A stretch of 11,066 nt of DNA from Gillisia sp. UBA3175 (GCA_002364325.1 DEXV01000006.1:92204-103269); one strand, 5' to 3'; positions 1 through 7,157 are shown, numbered from the stretch's first letter. Program-made: numbers and translations. Notes: generated by a model not told the origin, from the letters alone.

Positions 1-201
1 TTTGATGACAGTTTGATGACAGCCTTATCTCTTACTATCACTGATCTTAGAGTATTCTGTCATCAAATCATCAAAAAAAGAAAGAATTTAAAAGTGTTTA
101 CTCCAAAAACAGCGTTGATTTTGATGAAATGATGACAGCGCCCCGAACCCCTTCTAAAATCAAGGGTTTCCCTGTCATCATTTTGTCATCAAATCATCAT
201 T
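1..201. repeat. Iteron-like array of TTTGATGACAG direct and inverted repeats
   Basis: Full copies of TTTGATGACAG lie in tandem at 1-11 and 12-22. The reverse form CTGTCATCAAA is at 57-67, followed by a shortened copy at 68-75. A second group has TTTGATGA at 120-127 and AATGATGACAG at 128-138 forward, then CTGTCATCATT at 172-182, TTGTCATCAAA at 183-193 and a partial ATCATCATT at 193-201 reversed. Two blocks of paired repeats thus face each other across about 34-bp spacers, and each block could fold into a long hairpin. The second spacer carries a smaller inverted repeat, AACCC (146-150) with GGGTT (164-168). The array starts at base 1, so it may continue to the left. It lies just downstream of a primase-helicase gene, which suggests an origin with initiator-binding sites; this role is inference. 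A hairpin-type transcription end is an alternative. Confidence 0.75.
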
Positions 202-221
202 TTCCTTTTTATTTCTCGAAT

Positions 222-1430
222 TTAATCTGAGTTTTGATCTTCAAAATGCTCCAAGAGGAACTTTTTATTTATAGTGAAATAGCGTCCTTTGCCATCTGAG
301 AGATTTGTACTGCCATCTCCCCAAAGTGTGAACTTTTGGTAACGGTTCGAATTCGGACTACTTTCAAGCTTCCAGTCTTTCTTTAGAATTTTCCGGATCT
401 GGGTTAAATCGGTTCTCAATCTTGTTTTGCTCAAGGCATTTAAAACATCTAAGGGACAACACTTGATTTCTTCGAGGTCGTGATTTTCCATCACCATGAG
501 TAAAATGCTGGCAAGCTCCTTCTCCACCCTATTCCGATTGTTCTGCACCAGTTTGGTTAGGGCCGGGGTTTCAATTTGTTTGGGTGTGAACCACATTCGG
601 GTTTGATGTGGACTATATAAGCTTCGGTTTTTAAGGAAATATAAAAATGCAGGAATTTCCTGTTCCAAGGTTTCCAAGAAACCGGTGTGCTCCTTTTTGA
701 CCGATGGAACCTTCAACACCCAGAACCGGGTTTCGTGATGATCTATTTTAATAAAGTTCTCTTCGTTATTACTGCAAAGGATAAACTTCCCAAAGAATTC
801 TACTTCTCGCTTGTCTACTCCTTTTTTCTCGAGTTTATTATAATTGGTGGTGCTTAAGTACTTTATGCGTTCGGTAAGCTCTTCTTTATTGAATAAGACT
901 TCATCGATGCAAATAAGCAATTTATTGGCCCAATCTGAATTGAACTGACTGCTAAAGCTATCATTGGTGAGATAGGTTAGATTGTTTTCAAAAATTTGTT
1001 TGAGCCATTTCAGAAAAGTGCTTTTACCGGTGGAGCGTTCCCGGGATACCAGACAAAGAATAGGGAGTATCTGGATGGGTTTGGTATATAAAAGTTGGAG
1101 ATAATCCAAACCCAGTTCATAATGATCCCCAAAAATATGTTTTACAAATTTCAAGGATTCACTGAAAGCTCCTTCCCGTATACGATGGCTTAACGGAGAA
1201 TAGGTGTTGTAAAAATTGTTGTAGGTAGATTGAAAATTTAGATGATTTGGAATACAGGTAAAGCCATCGTATTTTGGAATACTGGCTAGAAATGTTTTAC
1301 CATGGTCTTGTCGAATAGTTTCAATGTTCCAAGCGACCAGAAGTTCATTTACCTGTCCAGCAATGGTTGGTGCTTCAACTATTTTATAATAACTGACTCC
1401 TACGCGTATATATGAATTTTCACTTTGCAT
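222..1430 (-). CDS. Primase-helicase family protein (DUF5906/SF3-like ATPase) of a mobile element
   Basis: This 402-aa protein resembles the primase-helicase proteins of integrative elements and phage satellites. Visible motifs are a P-loop at about residues 129-138 (ending STGKST), a Walker B at 171-178 (LLICIDEV), a sensor-like asparagine pair at 221-222 (ILCSNNEEN) and a likely arginine finger at R235 (HHETRFW). The first glycine of the usual P-loop is replaced (SRERSTGKST). The C-terminal third, about 300-402, is probably a winged-helix region. The family unwinds DNA as a hexamer at replication origins. The ATG at 1430 is the first start after an in-frame TAA about 55 bp upstream; no clear Shine-Dalgarno is seen. 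No polymerase-type primase domain is visible, so it may be only the helicase half. The repeat array right after the stop fits an origin. No integrase, helix-turn-helix or transfer gene is visible alongside. Confidence 0.75.
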   Translation of the reverse strand: MQSENSYIRVGVSYYKIVEAPTIAGQVNELLVAWNIETIRQDHGKTFLASIPKYDGFTCIPNHLNFQSTYNNFYNTYSPLSHRIREGAFSESLKFVKHIFGDHYELGLDYLQLLYTKPIQILPILCLVSRERSTGKSTFLKWLKQIFENNLTYLTNDSFSSQFNSDWANKLLICIDEVLFNKEELTERIKYLSTTNYNKLEKKGVDKREVEFFGKFILCSNNEENFIKIDHHETRFWVLKVPSVKKEHTGFLETLEQEIPAFLYFLKNRSLYSPHQTRMWFTPKQIETPALTKLVQNNRNRVEKELASILLMVMENHDLEEIKCCPLDVLNALSKTRLRTDLTQIRKILKKDWKLESSPNSNRYQKFTLWGDGSTNLSDGKGRYFTINKKFLLEHFEDQNSD

Positions 1431-1779
1431 CTCAATTAGGATGATGTCAACTTGAAACGATTCTTTAATATCACATTTACTTTATTGAAAAGTAAAATCG
1501 TTCTGACAATTCATCAATTAAAGATACAGGAAATCATTATTTATTGAATAATAATTATTAATAATTTAATTTGAGTGAGAATAGTGTAATTTGGTGTCGA
1601 ATAAAACTTTTTATCAATTTTAAATGCATCAAATGATATCAATTAGTTGAATTTAATTTTTTGATGTTTTTAGAAAAATATATAAAAACAGTAGAAAGAG
1701 TCTAATGATTAGGAGTATTAGCTAAAAAAAAAAGCATTTATATTATATGAGTTATTGCTATATTCTAAAGCAATCTTTT
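1431..1779. other. AT-rich non-coding stretch upstream of the primase-helicase gene
   Basis: No credible coding frame, RNA gene or insertion sequence is seen here. It contains a 12-bp palindrome TAATAATTATTA at 1549-1560 and a spaced pair CATCAAA (1627-1633) and TTTGATG (1660-1666). The pair repeats the core of the left-edge array motif, but in DNA this AT-rich both could be chance. The region should hold the promoter of the primase-helicase gene, but no convincing Bacteroidota TTTG/TAnnTTTG promoter was found. It is followed by a decayed gene fragment at 1780-1890 and a further 95 bp without features, to 1985. Confidence 0.5.
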
Positions 1780-1890
1780 TAATATGATATGAATAAGTGG
1801 GTGTATTTTTTCCATATCCTTTTTTCCGAATTTGCCCGAAGCTTATGTTTCAATAATATTTTTCTTTGTTAATTCTGTTATCCGTAAAAT
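1780..1890 (-). pseudogene. Decayed 5' fragment of an STAS/SEC14 (SpoIIAA-like) gene
   Basis: This stretch aligns without gaps to codons 1-37 of the intact gene at 1986-2342, in the same orientation. By my own count 24 of 37 residues are identical, including the run EKIHPLIH. The start codon has become ATT and codon 16 is a TAA stop, so it cannot make the protein. Similarity fades beyond codon 37 and soon after the start on the upstream side. The rest of the gene is missing. The divergence suggests an old copy rather than a fresh tandem duplication. It lies between the primase-helicase gene and the metal locus, so it may mark where an element inserted or where a deletion ended. Confidence 0.8.
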
Positions 1891-1985
1891 TTCATTAATT
1901 TTAAATTAAAAATCAGGCTTTGCATTGATCAAGAATTATTTGTCTAATTTATTTCTTGTATGTTAGTCCGGCGATTTAGATTATT

Positions 1986-2342
1986 TTAATTTTTAATCCA
2001 TTGTTTAGCTGTCTCCTCATCTTTCAAATCGAAGAATTTGATCTCTGCATTTGTAAAAGGTTTCATGAATTGGGTAATCCAGTCTTGCCATTTCTTTTCA
2101 CCTACCATTGCTATTTTTTCATAGTCTCTGGCGTGGGCCGTATCCATTTTGAGGTCTTCCCATAAACCAGGCAAGTCCCAACCAGTAAAATTGTCCATTT
2201 CAAAATACCAACGAACCTTCATTCCCTTGTCCAGTATAGCGTGAATAAGTGGATGGATTTTTTCTATGTCTTCTTTTCTCAATTTGCCCGAAGCTTTTGT
2301 GGCAACAATATTTTTTTCTTTTAACTCGATTATTTGTAACAT
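1986..2342 (-). CDS. STAS/SEC14 domain-containing protein (SpoIIAA-like)
   Basis: This 118-aa cytoplasmic protein has no signal peptide or membrane segment. Its pattern matches the SpoIIAA-like family with an STAS/SEC14-type fold: an N-terminal beta region, the motif WYFEMDNFTGW at residues 45-55, KIAMVGEKKWQDW at 76-88, and a C-terminal AEIKFFDLKDEETAKQWI. The biochemical function of the family is not settled; proposals include binding small hydrophobic ligands or partner proteins. A paralogue of the same length lies at 7433-7789, and a dead fragment of a close relative at 1780-1890. The start is 23 bp after the stop of a 58-aa ORF, so it is probably cotranscribed with the permease upstream. 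No Shine-Dalgarno is seen before the ATG. Confidence 0.8.
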   Translation of the reverse strand: MLQIIELKEKNIVATKASGKLRKEDIEKIHPLIHAILDKGMKVRWYFEMDNFTGWDLPGLWEDLKMDTAHARDYEKIAMVGEKKWQDWITQFMKPFTNAEIKFFDLKDEETAKQWIKN

Positions 2343-2365
2343 TTCAAATAGTTTTTAATTAATTA

Positions 2366-2542
2366 TTATCCTTCTAAATCGTAAAACCATTCTTCAGCCA
2401 TTACAATCGCTTCTGCGATAGCTTTTTTCTCTGAGTAATTCTTCTCATTAACTAATTTCCTGGCAATTTCCAGTGCCTTTTCTTTAACTCGTGAGTCAAG
2501 AGAATCAAGGTCGGTCTTAAAATCTTCGAACATCCAATCCAT
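2366..2542 (-). CDS. Small acidic helical protein, 58 aa, function unknown
   Basis: An ORF from ATG at 2540-2542 to TAA at 2366-2368 encodes 58 residues beginning MDWMFEDFKTDLDSLDSRVK. It is rich in Glu, Lys and Ala and is probably two or three helices; the end, AIAEAIVMAEEWFYDLEG, is amphipathic. It has no Cys or His cluster, signal peptide or membrane segment. It starts 10 bp after the permease stop and ends 23 bp before the STAS/SEC14 start, so it fills the gap between them in the same direction. Tight spacing, normal codon choice and a protein-like composition argue that it is real. I do not recognise its family. No Shine-Dalgarno is visible. Confidence 0.65.
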   Translation of the reverse strand: MDWMFEDFKTDLDSLDSRVKEKALEIARKLVNEKNYSEKKAIAEAIVMAEEWFYDLEG

Positions 2543-2552
2543 ATATTTTTGT

Positions 2553-3869
2553 TTAATGATTGAACAATTCCTTTTCCTTTTCAGGATCTATGTTTTCCTT
2601 TGATTTTTTATCCAAAAAATAATCCAGTACAATACCCACGATTATGGCAACTGCAAATGCCGCATATACTTGCCAATTGAATTGAATTATTAAGGATAGA
2701 CTTATGAGTATCGCCAAAATGGGTAAAATAGGCACTCTTCCTATAGCTAAAGGAACTTTAAAAGGTCGTTCTTGCTCAGGTGATTTAAACCGTAGTACAA
2801 TAAGTGCAATATTCACGGCTACAAATACAAGCAAAGCACCTAAAGAGGACATACCTGCTACAATTTTAATATCGCCCAGGAGTAAAAACCCAGCAACTGA
2901 GGCCATAACCACGAGGGTTGTAACCCAAGGAACCTTTTGGGCATTTGTTTTGGTCATAAACTTTGGTAGCTCTCCAACACTTGCCATTCCAAAAAGCAAC
3001 CTGCTTATGGAAATAATACCACTAAAGGCAGCATTGGCTGTGGCAAAAAGTGCAGCAATTGCTAATACGATAGGCAACCAACTGTTTAAGTTAGATGCCG
3101 CAAGTGATAATGGCGAATCCACTCCTGCCAAAGCAGAAGGATCTGCGATATTTAAAACCGTAAATGCAATAAACAAGTAAATGATTGTGGTAATAACCAT
3201 AGTTAATAAAAAAGCACGAGGAATTGTCTTTCCAGGATTTTTAACTTCCGAACCCAAGGCTGCCATGTGTTCAAAACCTGTATATATAAAGAATAATGTT
3301 GCCGTAGCCGCCAAAGTTCCAGAAATTGATTCTACTTTAAAAAACTCTGCCTTGGGTGGGCCAGTTTCCATAAGTCCAAACACTATCAAAAGTAACAATC
3401 CCAACAGTTGAATGCTGACCATAATAATATTTGCGGTAGATGATTTTTTAATGCCAGTAATACTTACCAAGGAGAGCAATATTAAAATTCCATAACTAAT
3501 CAAAAGAGCGGGTACACTAAAAAATGTATTGAAATATCCTGCAAAAGCCAACAGTACTGCTGCAATTGTAGCCGAGCTATGAAAAGCAATTGTCCACCCA
3601 GTGAGAAATGAGGGTATATCCACCTTTGGAAAAGCTTTTCTTACAAATATGAATTCCGCTCCAGCATTGGGGTAGGTAGAGGATAATTCGGCATAAGACA
3701 TTGCCGAAACACTTGCAGCAATGGCTGCGAATATGAAACTCAACCATAGGTCGGTACCTGCCTGTCCTGCTGCAGCCCCTATAACCGTATAGATTCCAGC
3801 TCCCACGATAGTACCTACACCGTAAAAGGTCAACCGAAGAGTTCCCAAAGATTTTTTTAATTCTGACAT
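2553..3869 (-). CDS. APC-superfamily amino acid permease
   Basis: This 438-aa inner-membrane transporter has about 12 predicted transmembrane helices and the usual length for the family. The first helix carries the substrate-site motif GVGTIVGAGIY (residues 17-27). The sixth-helix region and following loop carry TGFEHMAALGSEVKNPGKTIPRA-type sequence at about 197-219, typical of the cationic-amino-acid/YhdG-like branch. Such proteins move amino acids by proton coupling or exchange; the substrate cannot be read from sequence. The start is supported by an AGGAA Shine-Dalgarno at 3875-3879, 5 nt before the ATG. It sits within a metal-resistance gene set, downstream of a Fur-type regulator. It could supply a metal-binding amino acid or pH relief, or be a passenger; this is inference. 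Confidence 0.85.
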   Translation of the reverse strand: MSELKKSLGTLRLTFYGVGTIVGAGIYTVIGAAAGQAGTDLWLSFIFAAIAASVSAMSYAELSSTYPNAGAEFIFVRKAFPKVDIPSFLTGWTIAFHSSATIAAVLLAFAGYFNTFFSVPALLISYGILILLSLVSITGIKKSSTANIIMVSIQLLGLLLLIVFGLMETGPPKAEFFKVESISGTLAATATLFFIYTGFEHMAALGSEVKNPGKTIPRAFLLTMVITTIIYLFIAFTVLNIADPSALAGVDSPLSLAASNLNSWLPIVLAIAALFATANAAFSGIISISRLLFGMASVGELPKFMTKTNAQKVPWVTTLVVMASVAGFLLLGDIKIVAGMSSLGALLVFVAVNIALIVLRFKSPEQERPFKVPLAIGRVPILPILAILISLSLIIQFNWQVYAAFAVAIIVGIVLDYFLDKKSKENIDPEKEKELFNH

Positions 3870-3969
3870 AATAATTCCTATTTAATATTCATTTCAGACT
3901 AACTTAAATTTCTATTCTTCATTTCAAATTTTACTTTCCCAAAATTCACAGCTTCTTCTTTTAAAAAAT

Positions 3970-4074
3970 CTAATACTCTCGTAAAATATTTATCACAGGG
4001 AGGGCGGCAATAATAGCAAGAAATGCCGTTCCTGCGGCCAGACACATAATTACTACCACTACCAAAAAATTCAT
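3970..4074 (-). CDS. Possible small hydrophobic membrane protein, 34 aa
   Basis: The ATG at 4072-4074 overlaps the TGA stop of the Fur-family gene at 4071-4073 as ATGA, an arrangement typical of translational coupling. The product, starting MNFLVVVVIMCLAAGTAFLA, would be one transmembrane helix followed by a short tail ending ILREY. I do not recognise it. Another frame across the same DNA is open from after a TAA at 4079-4081 to a TAG at 3899-3901. From a GTG at 4043-4045 that frame reads 48 residues with C-YYC-RPPC and an ordinary-looking C-terminal half (DKYFTRVLDFLKEEA). The two frames are mutually exclusive in most of their length, so either one may be chance, or a frameshift may have split one gene. 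Confidence is therefore low. Confidence 0.35.
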   Translation of the reverse strand: MNFLVVVVIMCLAAGTAFLAIIAALPVINILREY

Positions 4075-4505
4075 TTTCTTATGCATTTTTTACATATCCC
4101 TTTCAATACCAGATTCACATCAGTAGTTTTATAGCTATCTGGTAAGCTTTCCTCTGATATTTTATTAGGCAAACAGATTGTTTTCCTACAATCGGTACAA
4201 TGAAAGTGCATATGTAAATCTGTACCGTATGTATTCGCGACGTTTTCATCAGAAACTGCATATTTCGCAATGGCAGTTCCATCGTCTATTTGGTGTACCA
4301 TTCGTTTTTCCTCAAAAAGTTTAATTGCCCTATAAAATGTAGTTTTATCCGCTGTTTTATCTACTTCGCTCTTAATGACAAAAATTTTTTGCATTTCCCT
4401 TAAGGTTACGGCACTTTGTTTCCTTTTCAGAAACTTGTATATCTTCGACCTCATTTCTGTGGGCCGTATTCCTTTGGTCAACAATACTTTTTCAATCTTT
4501 GTCAT
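4071..4505 (-). CDS. Fur-family metal-responsive transcriptional regulator (first copy)
   Basis: This 144-aa DNA-binding protein has the Fur layout: an N-terminal winged helix (GIRPTEMRSKIYKFL near 12-26, recognition region TTFYRAIKLFEE near 55-66) and a C-terminal metal-binding and dimer domain. Visible ligands are H98, H100 and H102 (HMHFHC) and two CxxC pairs, C103/C106 and C138/C141, which normally hold structural zinc. Whether it senses iron, zinc or another metal cannot be decided. It starts 46 bp after the stop of the P-type ATPase gene and so probably belongs to that operon. An AGGA close before the ATG could serve for ribosome binding. It has a few extra residues (KSEVDKTADK, 45-54) compared with its paralogue at 7835-8251. 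Confidence 0.88.
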   Translation of the reverse strand: MTKIEKVLLTKGIRPTEMRSKIYKFLKRKQSAVTLREMQKIFVIKSEVDKTADKTTFYRAIKLFEEKRMVHQIDDGTAIAKYAVSDENVANTYGTDLHMHFHCTDCRKTICLPNKISEESLPDSYKTTDVNLVLKGICKKCIRK

Positions 4506-4551
4506 TCTTCCTGGGTTTCAAAAAATAAACACTTCAATTTCCATTATATAA

Positions 4552-7077
4552 CTATGATTTTTTATATGCTAAGAGACGTAATGCGTTGAATACTACCAGC
4601 AGGGTTGAACCTTCGTGAATTACAACGGCAATACCGATATTGGCCCAACCGAATATAGTAGCTGGAATAAGCAGGGACACAATACCAAGGCTTACCCAAA
4701 GATTTTGCTTTATGATAGCCTTTGCCTTTCTACTCAATCCAATGGCAAAGGGCAAAGTTTCCAGTTTGTCTGCCATAAGTGCAATGTCCGCCGTTTCTAA
4801 AGCAACATCGCTGCCCGCTGCCCCCATTGCTATTCCCACTGTGCTATTTGCCATTGCTGGGGCATCGTTCACGCCATCGCCTACCATTGCTACTTTTGAT
4901 TCTTCCTTCTTTAATTTTTTAATTGCATCCACTTTCTCTTCGGGCAAGAGGCTTCCCCAGGCATCGGTCAACCCAATTTCTTTGGCTACGGCATCGGCAA
5001 CCTTTTGATTATCTCCCGTAAGCATGATCATTCGTTTGATACCGATTTCCTTCAATTTCTTAAGCGTTTCCTTAGCAGCTTCACGAGGTGTATCCATTAG
5101 GGCGATGATACCAATATATTCTTGATTTCTGCGAATAAGCATTGTAGTATTTCCGCCACTTTCAAGCTCCTTAATTTTGGAAGTTATTTCTTCGGAAGGT
5201 TTGGCTTCGTCAAGATCTTCGTACAAATCAAGATTACCGACGTAAATTTTATCACTTCCCAATGATGCTTTGATACCTTTTCCAAGTACGGCTTCCAAAT
5301 CGGATGCATCGGGAATTTCAGTACTTTCCAAACGCTCCTTACCGTCACGAACCACCGCTTTGGCTAAGGGATGGTCGCTCAGATTTTCAACAGCAACGGC
5401 TATTTTTAGTAGTTCATTTTCTTCGATGTCCCCAAGCGGCACGACCTTGGTAAGTTTGGGTTTTCCTTCAGTTAGTGTACCCGTTTTATCAAAAGCAAGT
5501 GCGGTTAGTTCGCCTAAATCTTCCAGTGGTCGACCACCTTTAATAAGAACACCGCCTCGTGCGGCTCTTGCCACACCACTTAGAACTGCGCTCGGGGTGG
5601 AAATTGCCAGTGCACAAGGACTTGCAGCAACCAATACTGCCATAGCCCTGTAGAAGCTTGCACTAAATGGCTCATCGATTACCAAAAAAGCAAAAAGTAA
5701 AATACCTACGAGGATAAGTACAGAAGGCACAAAGTACTTTTCAAACTTATCGGTAAGCAACTGAGTCGGGGATTTTTGTGTTTGTGCCTCGTTGACCAGT
5801 TTGACCAATCGCGACAGGGTAGAATCTTTTGCTTCCTTGATGACTTTTACTTCAAGCGTGTTATTACCGTTGATAGTTCCAGCAAAAACACGGTTTTCAT
5901 CTTTAATCTCATCATCCTGAGAATATTCCTTGCTTGTGTCTTCTACGGGAACTTTATCCACTGGCACGCTTTCCCCTGTAATTGGGGCTTGGTTGACACT
6001 ACTTTTTCCATTTACCACAACACCATCGGCAGATATTTTGCTGTTGGGTTTGACCACAATAATATCACCAATACTCAATTTTTCAATCCCCACTTCTTCG
6101 GTCTTGCCACCCTTTTTCAACAAGGCCGTTTTTGGTGCGAGATCGGCAAGTGCCGCAATGGATTTTCTGGCCTTGTTCATTGCATAATGTTCAAGTGCGT
6201 GTCCCAAACTAAAAAGAAACAATAAAAGCGCACCTTCAGCCCATTCACCCAAAATGGCGGCTCCAATAGCGGCGACCAACATTAAAAAGTCAATCTCAAA
6301 GCCCCCTTTTGCCACTGTTTCAATGGCTTCTTTGGCCGTAAAGTAGCCTCCAAAGAAATACGCTCCTATATACAGGGAGAGGCTGACCCAATCTGGGATG
6401 GAATCCACATACGAGAGCCCAAAACCTATTCCGAGAAGCGCACCGCAGATAATGGAAAAAATAAGCTCGGTGTTCTTTCCGAAAATCCCCCCGTGTTCGT
6501 GGGAATGCTCTTCGCCGGCGCCGTGACTTTCTCCTTCTTTGTGTTTGTGATTTGCATCCCCAGTTTGTTCTCTGTCTTTAGAGTTGTCAATGGGCTGTCT
6601 TCTGTTAAAACCATTTTCGTCAGCAGACGAGCTCTTTTTAATTTTGAGAGTATCCTTTTTGAGTCTTTCGGAGATATGGTCAAAACTTGTTTCCTTTTTG
6701 TTGTATTCCAGACGTATCATACCCGCAGCATTAACCGAGGCTTCCAAAACCCCCTTAATTCCCAAAAGATTCTTTTCAATGGTTCGTGCTTGACGTGTAT
6801 GCCTAATTCCCTTCACTTCTATAAGTAGATGACCATACTTTTCAGTGATTTTTGCACCTGTTTGTTCTGCCATAGATTGAATACGATCTATAGAGATAAC
6901 ATCCGGATCATAATGAAAACAAAGCTGAGGTGTAGCGTCTGCTTTTTCATCGGCAATATGTACCTTTTCGATTCCATCTTTCTCCTCCAATTTACTAATA
7001 AGTCTTTCCACGCAAGTGTCCTTTTCATTGGGCACTTGGGGAAGTATGACTGGTATTTCAATTTTTAGTTTTTCCAT
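4552..7077 (-). CDS. Heavy-metal P1B-type ATPase, SPC/HEGST type (P1B-4-like)
   Basis: This inner-membrane pump of 841 aa uses ATP to export metal ions. Core motifs are TGES (367-370), the phosphorylated DKTGT (530-534), the P1B-type HP (569-570) and GDGVND (733-738). The membrane site reads SPC (486-488) rather than CPC, and the late helix has HEGST (821-825); together these mark the P1B-4 (CoaT/CtpD/PfeT-like) group, linked to Co, Fe, Zn or Cd. About eight membrane helices are visible. The N-terminus holds two HMA-like domains, about 2-75 and 82-145, without CxxC: the first keeps one cysteine (C22), the second has H93 and Q96 at those places. A His-rich linker follows (H177, H179, H185, H191, H193, H195). 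I start at ATG 7077; a TTG at 7086 is the only upstream alternative nearby. The Fur-family gene follows 46 bp downstream. Confidence 0.92.
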   Translation of the reverse strand: MEKLKIEIPVILPQVPNEKDTCVERLISKLEEKDGIEKVHIADEKADATPQLCFHYDPDVISIDRIQSMAEQTGAKITEKYGHLLIEVKGIRHTRQARTIEKNLLGIKGVLEASVNAAGMIRLEYNKKETSFDHISERLKKDTLKIKKSSSADENGFNRRQPIDNSKDREQTGDANHKHKEGESHGAGEEHSHEHGGIFGKNTELIFSIICGALLGIGFGLSYVDSIPDWVSLSLYIGAYFFGGYFTAKEAIETVAKGGFEIDFLMLVAAIGAAILGEWAEGALLLFLFSLGHALEHYAMNKARKSIAALADLAPKTALLKKGGKTEEVGIEKLSIGDIIVVKPNSKISADGVVVNGKSSVNQAPITGESVPVDKVPVEDTSKEYSQDDEIKDENRVFAGTINGNNTLEVKVIKEAKDSTLSRLVKLVNEAQTQKSPTQLLTDKFEKYFVPSVLILVGILLFAFLVIDEPFSASFYRAMAVLVAASPCALAISTPSAVLSGVARAARGGVLIKGGRPLEDLGELTALAFDKTGTLTEGKPKLTKVVPLGDIEENELLKIAVAVENLSDHPLAKAVVRDGKERLESTEIPDASDLEAVLGKGIKASLGSDKIYVGNLDLYEDLDEAKPSEEITSKIKELESGGNTTMLIRRNQEYIGIIALMDTPREAAKETLKKLKEIGIKRMIMLTGDNQKVADAVAKEIGLTDAWGSLLPEEKVDAIKKLKKEESKVAMVGDGVNDAPAMANSTVGIAMGAAGSDVALETADIALMADKLETLPFAIGLSRKAKAIIKQNLWVSLGIVSLLIPATIFGWANIGIAVVIHEGSTLLVVFNALRLLAYKKS

Positions 7078-7112
7078 TTTGATCAAGTTATTTTTAATTC
7101 ATACCGTATTCA

Positions 7113-7138
7113 TCTAAGAATCATTCTTTCCTTAGGAT
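7113..7138. promoter_or_regulatory. Candidate operator: 13-bp dyad AAGAATcATTCTT before the ATPase gene
   Basis: A perfect 6-1-6 dyad, AAGAATcATTCTT, lies at 7116-7128, 38 bp upstream of the ATPase ATG. It is nested in a looser inverted repeat, ATCTAAG (7113-7119) with CTTAGGAT (7131-7138). It sits between the 61-aa ORF and the ATPase and is the clearest symmetric element in that spacer. Size and AT-rich symmetry are compatible with a Fur-family binding site, and two Fur-type genes flank the ATPase. It is not a close match to the classical Fur box, so the assignment is inference. Confidence 0.35.
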
Positions 7139-7157
7139 AAGTTGCTCAAATTGAATT

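Noticed and set aside
1..201. CRISPR array
   Set aside because: Repeat units are about 11 bp, occur in both orientations and often touch each other; spacers are not regular.
1549..1560. Perfect palindrome TAATAATTATTA as an operator
   Set aside because: It sits in very AT-rich DNA where such palindromes arise by chance; no second copy was found near other genes.
2704..3411. Plus-strand ORFs opposite the APC permease
   Set aside because: They mirror a clear 438-aa transporter on the other strand, lack recognisable domains and have shadow-like composition.
4615..7068. Plus-strand ORFs (up to 149 aa) and a minus-strand out-of-frame ORF inside the ATPase gene
   Set aside because: The ATPase frame carries all family motifs; the others are overlapping shadows rich in Ser, Phe or Cys with no family resemblance.
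7078..7086. Longer ATPase start at TTG 7086
   Set aside because: ATG 7077 is available nine bases downstream and gives the expected MEKLKIE start; TTG is a rare start with no supporting ribosome site.
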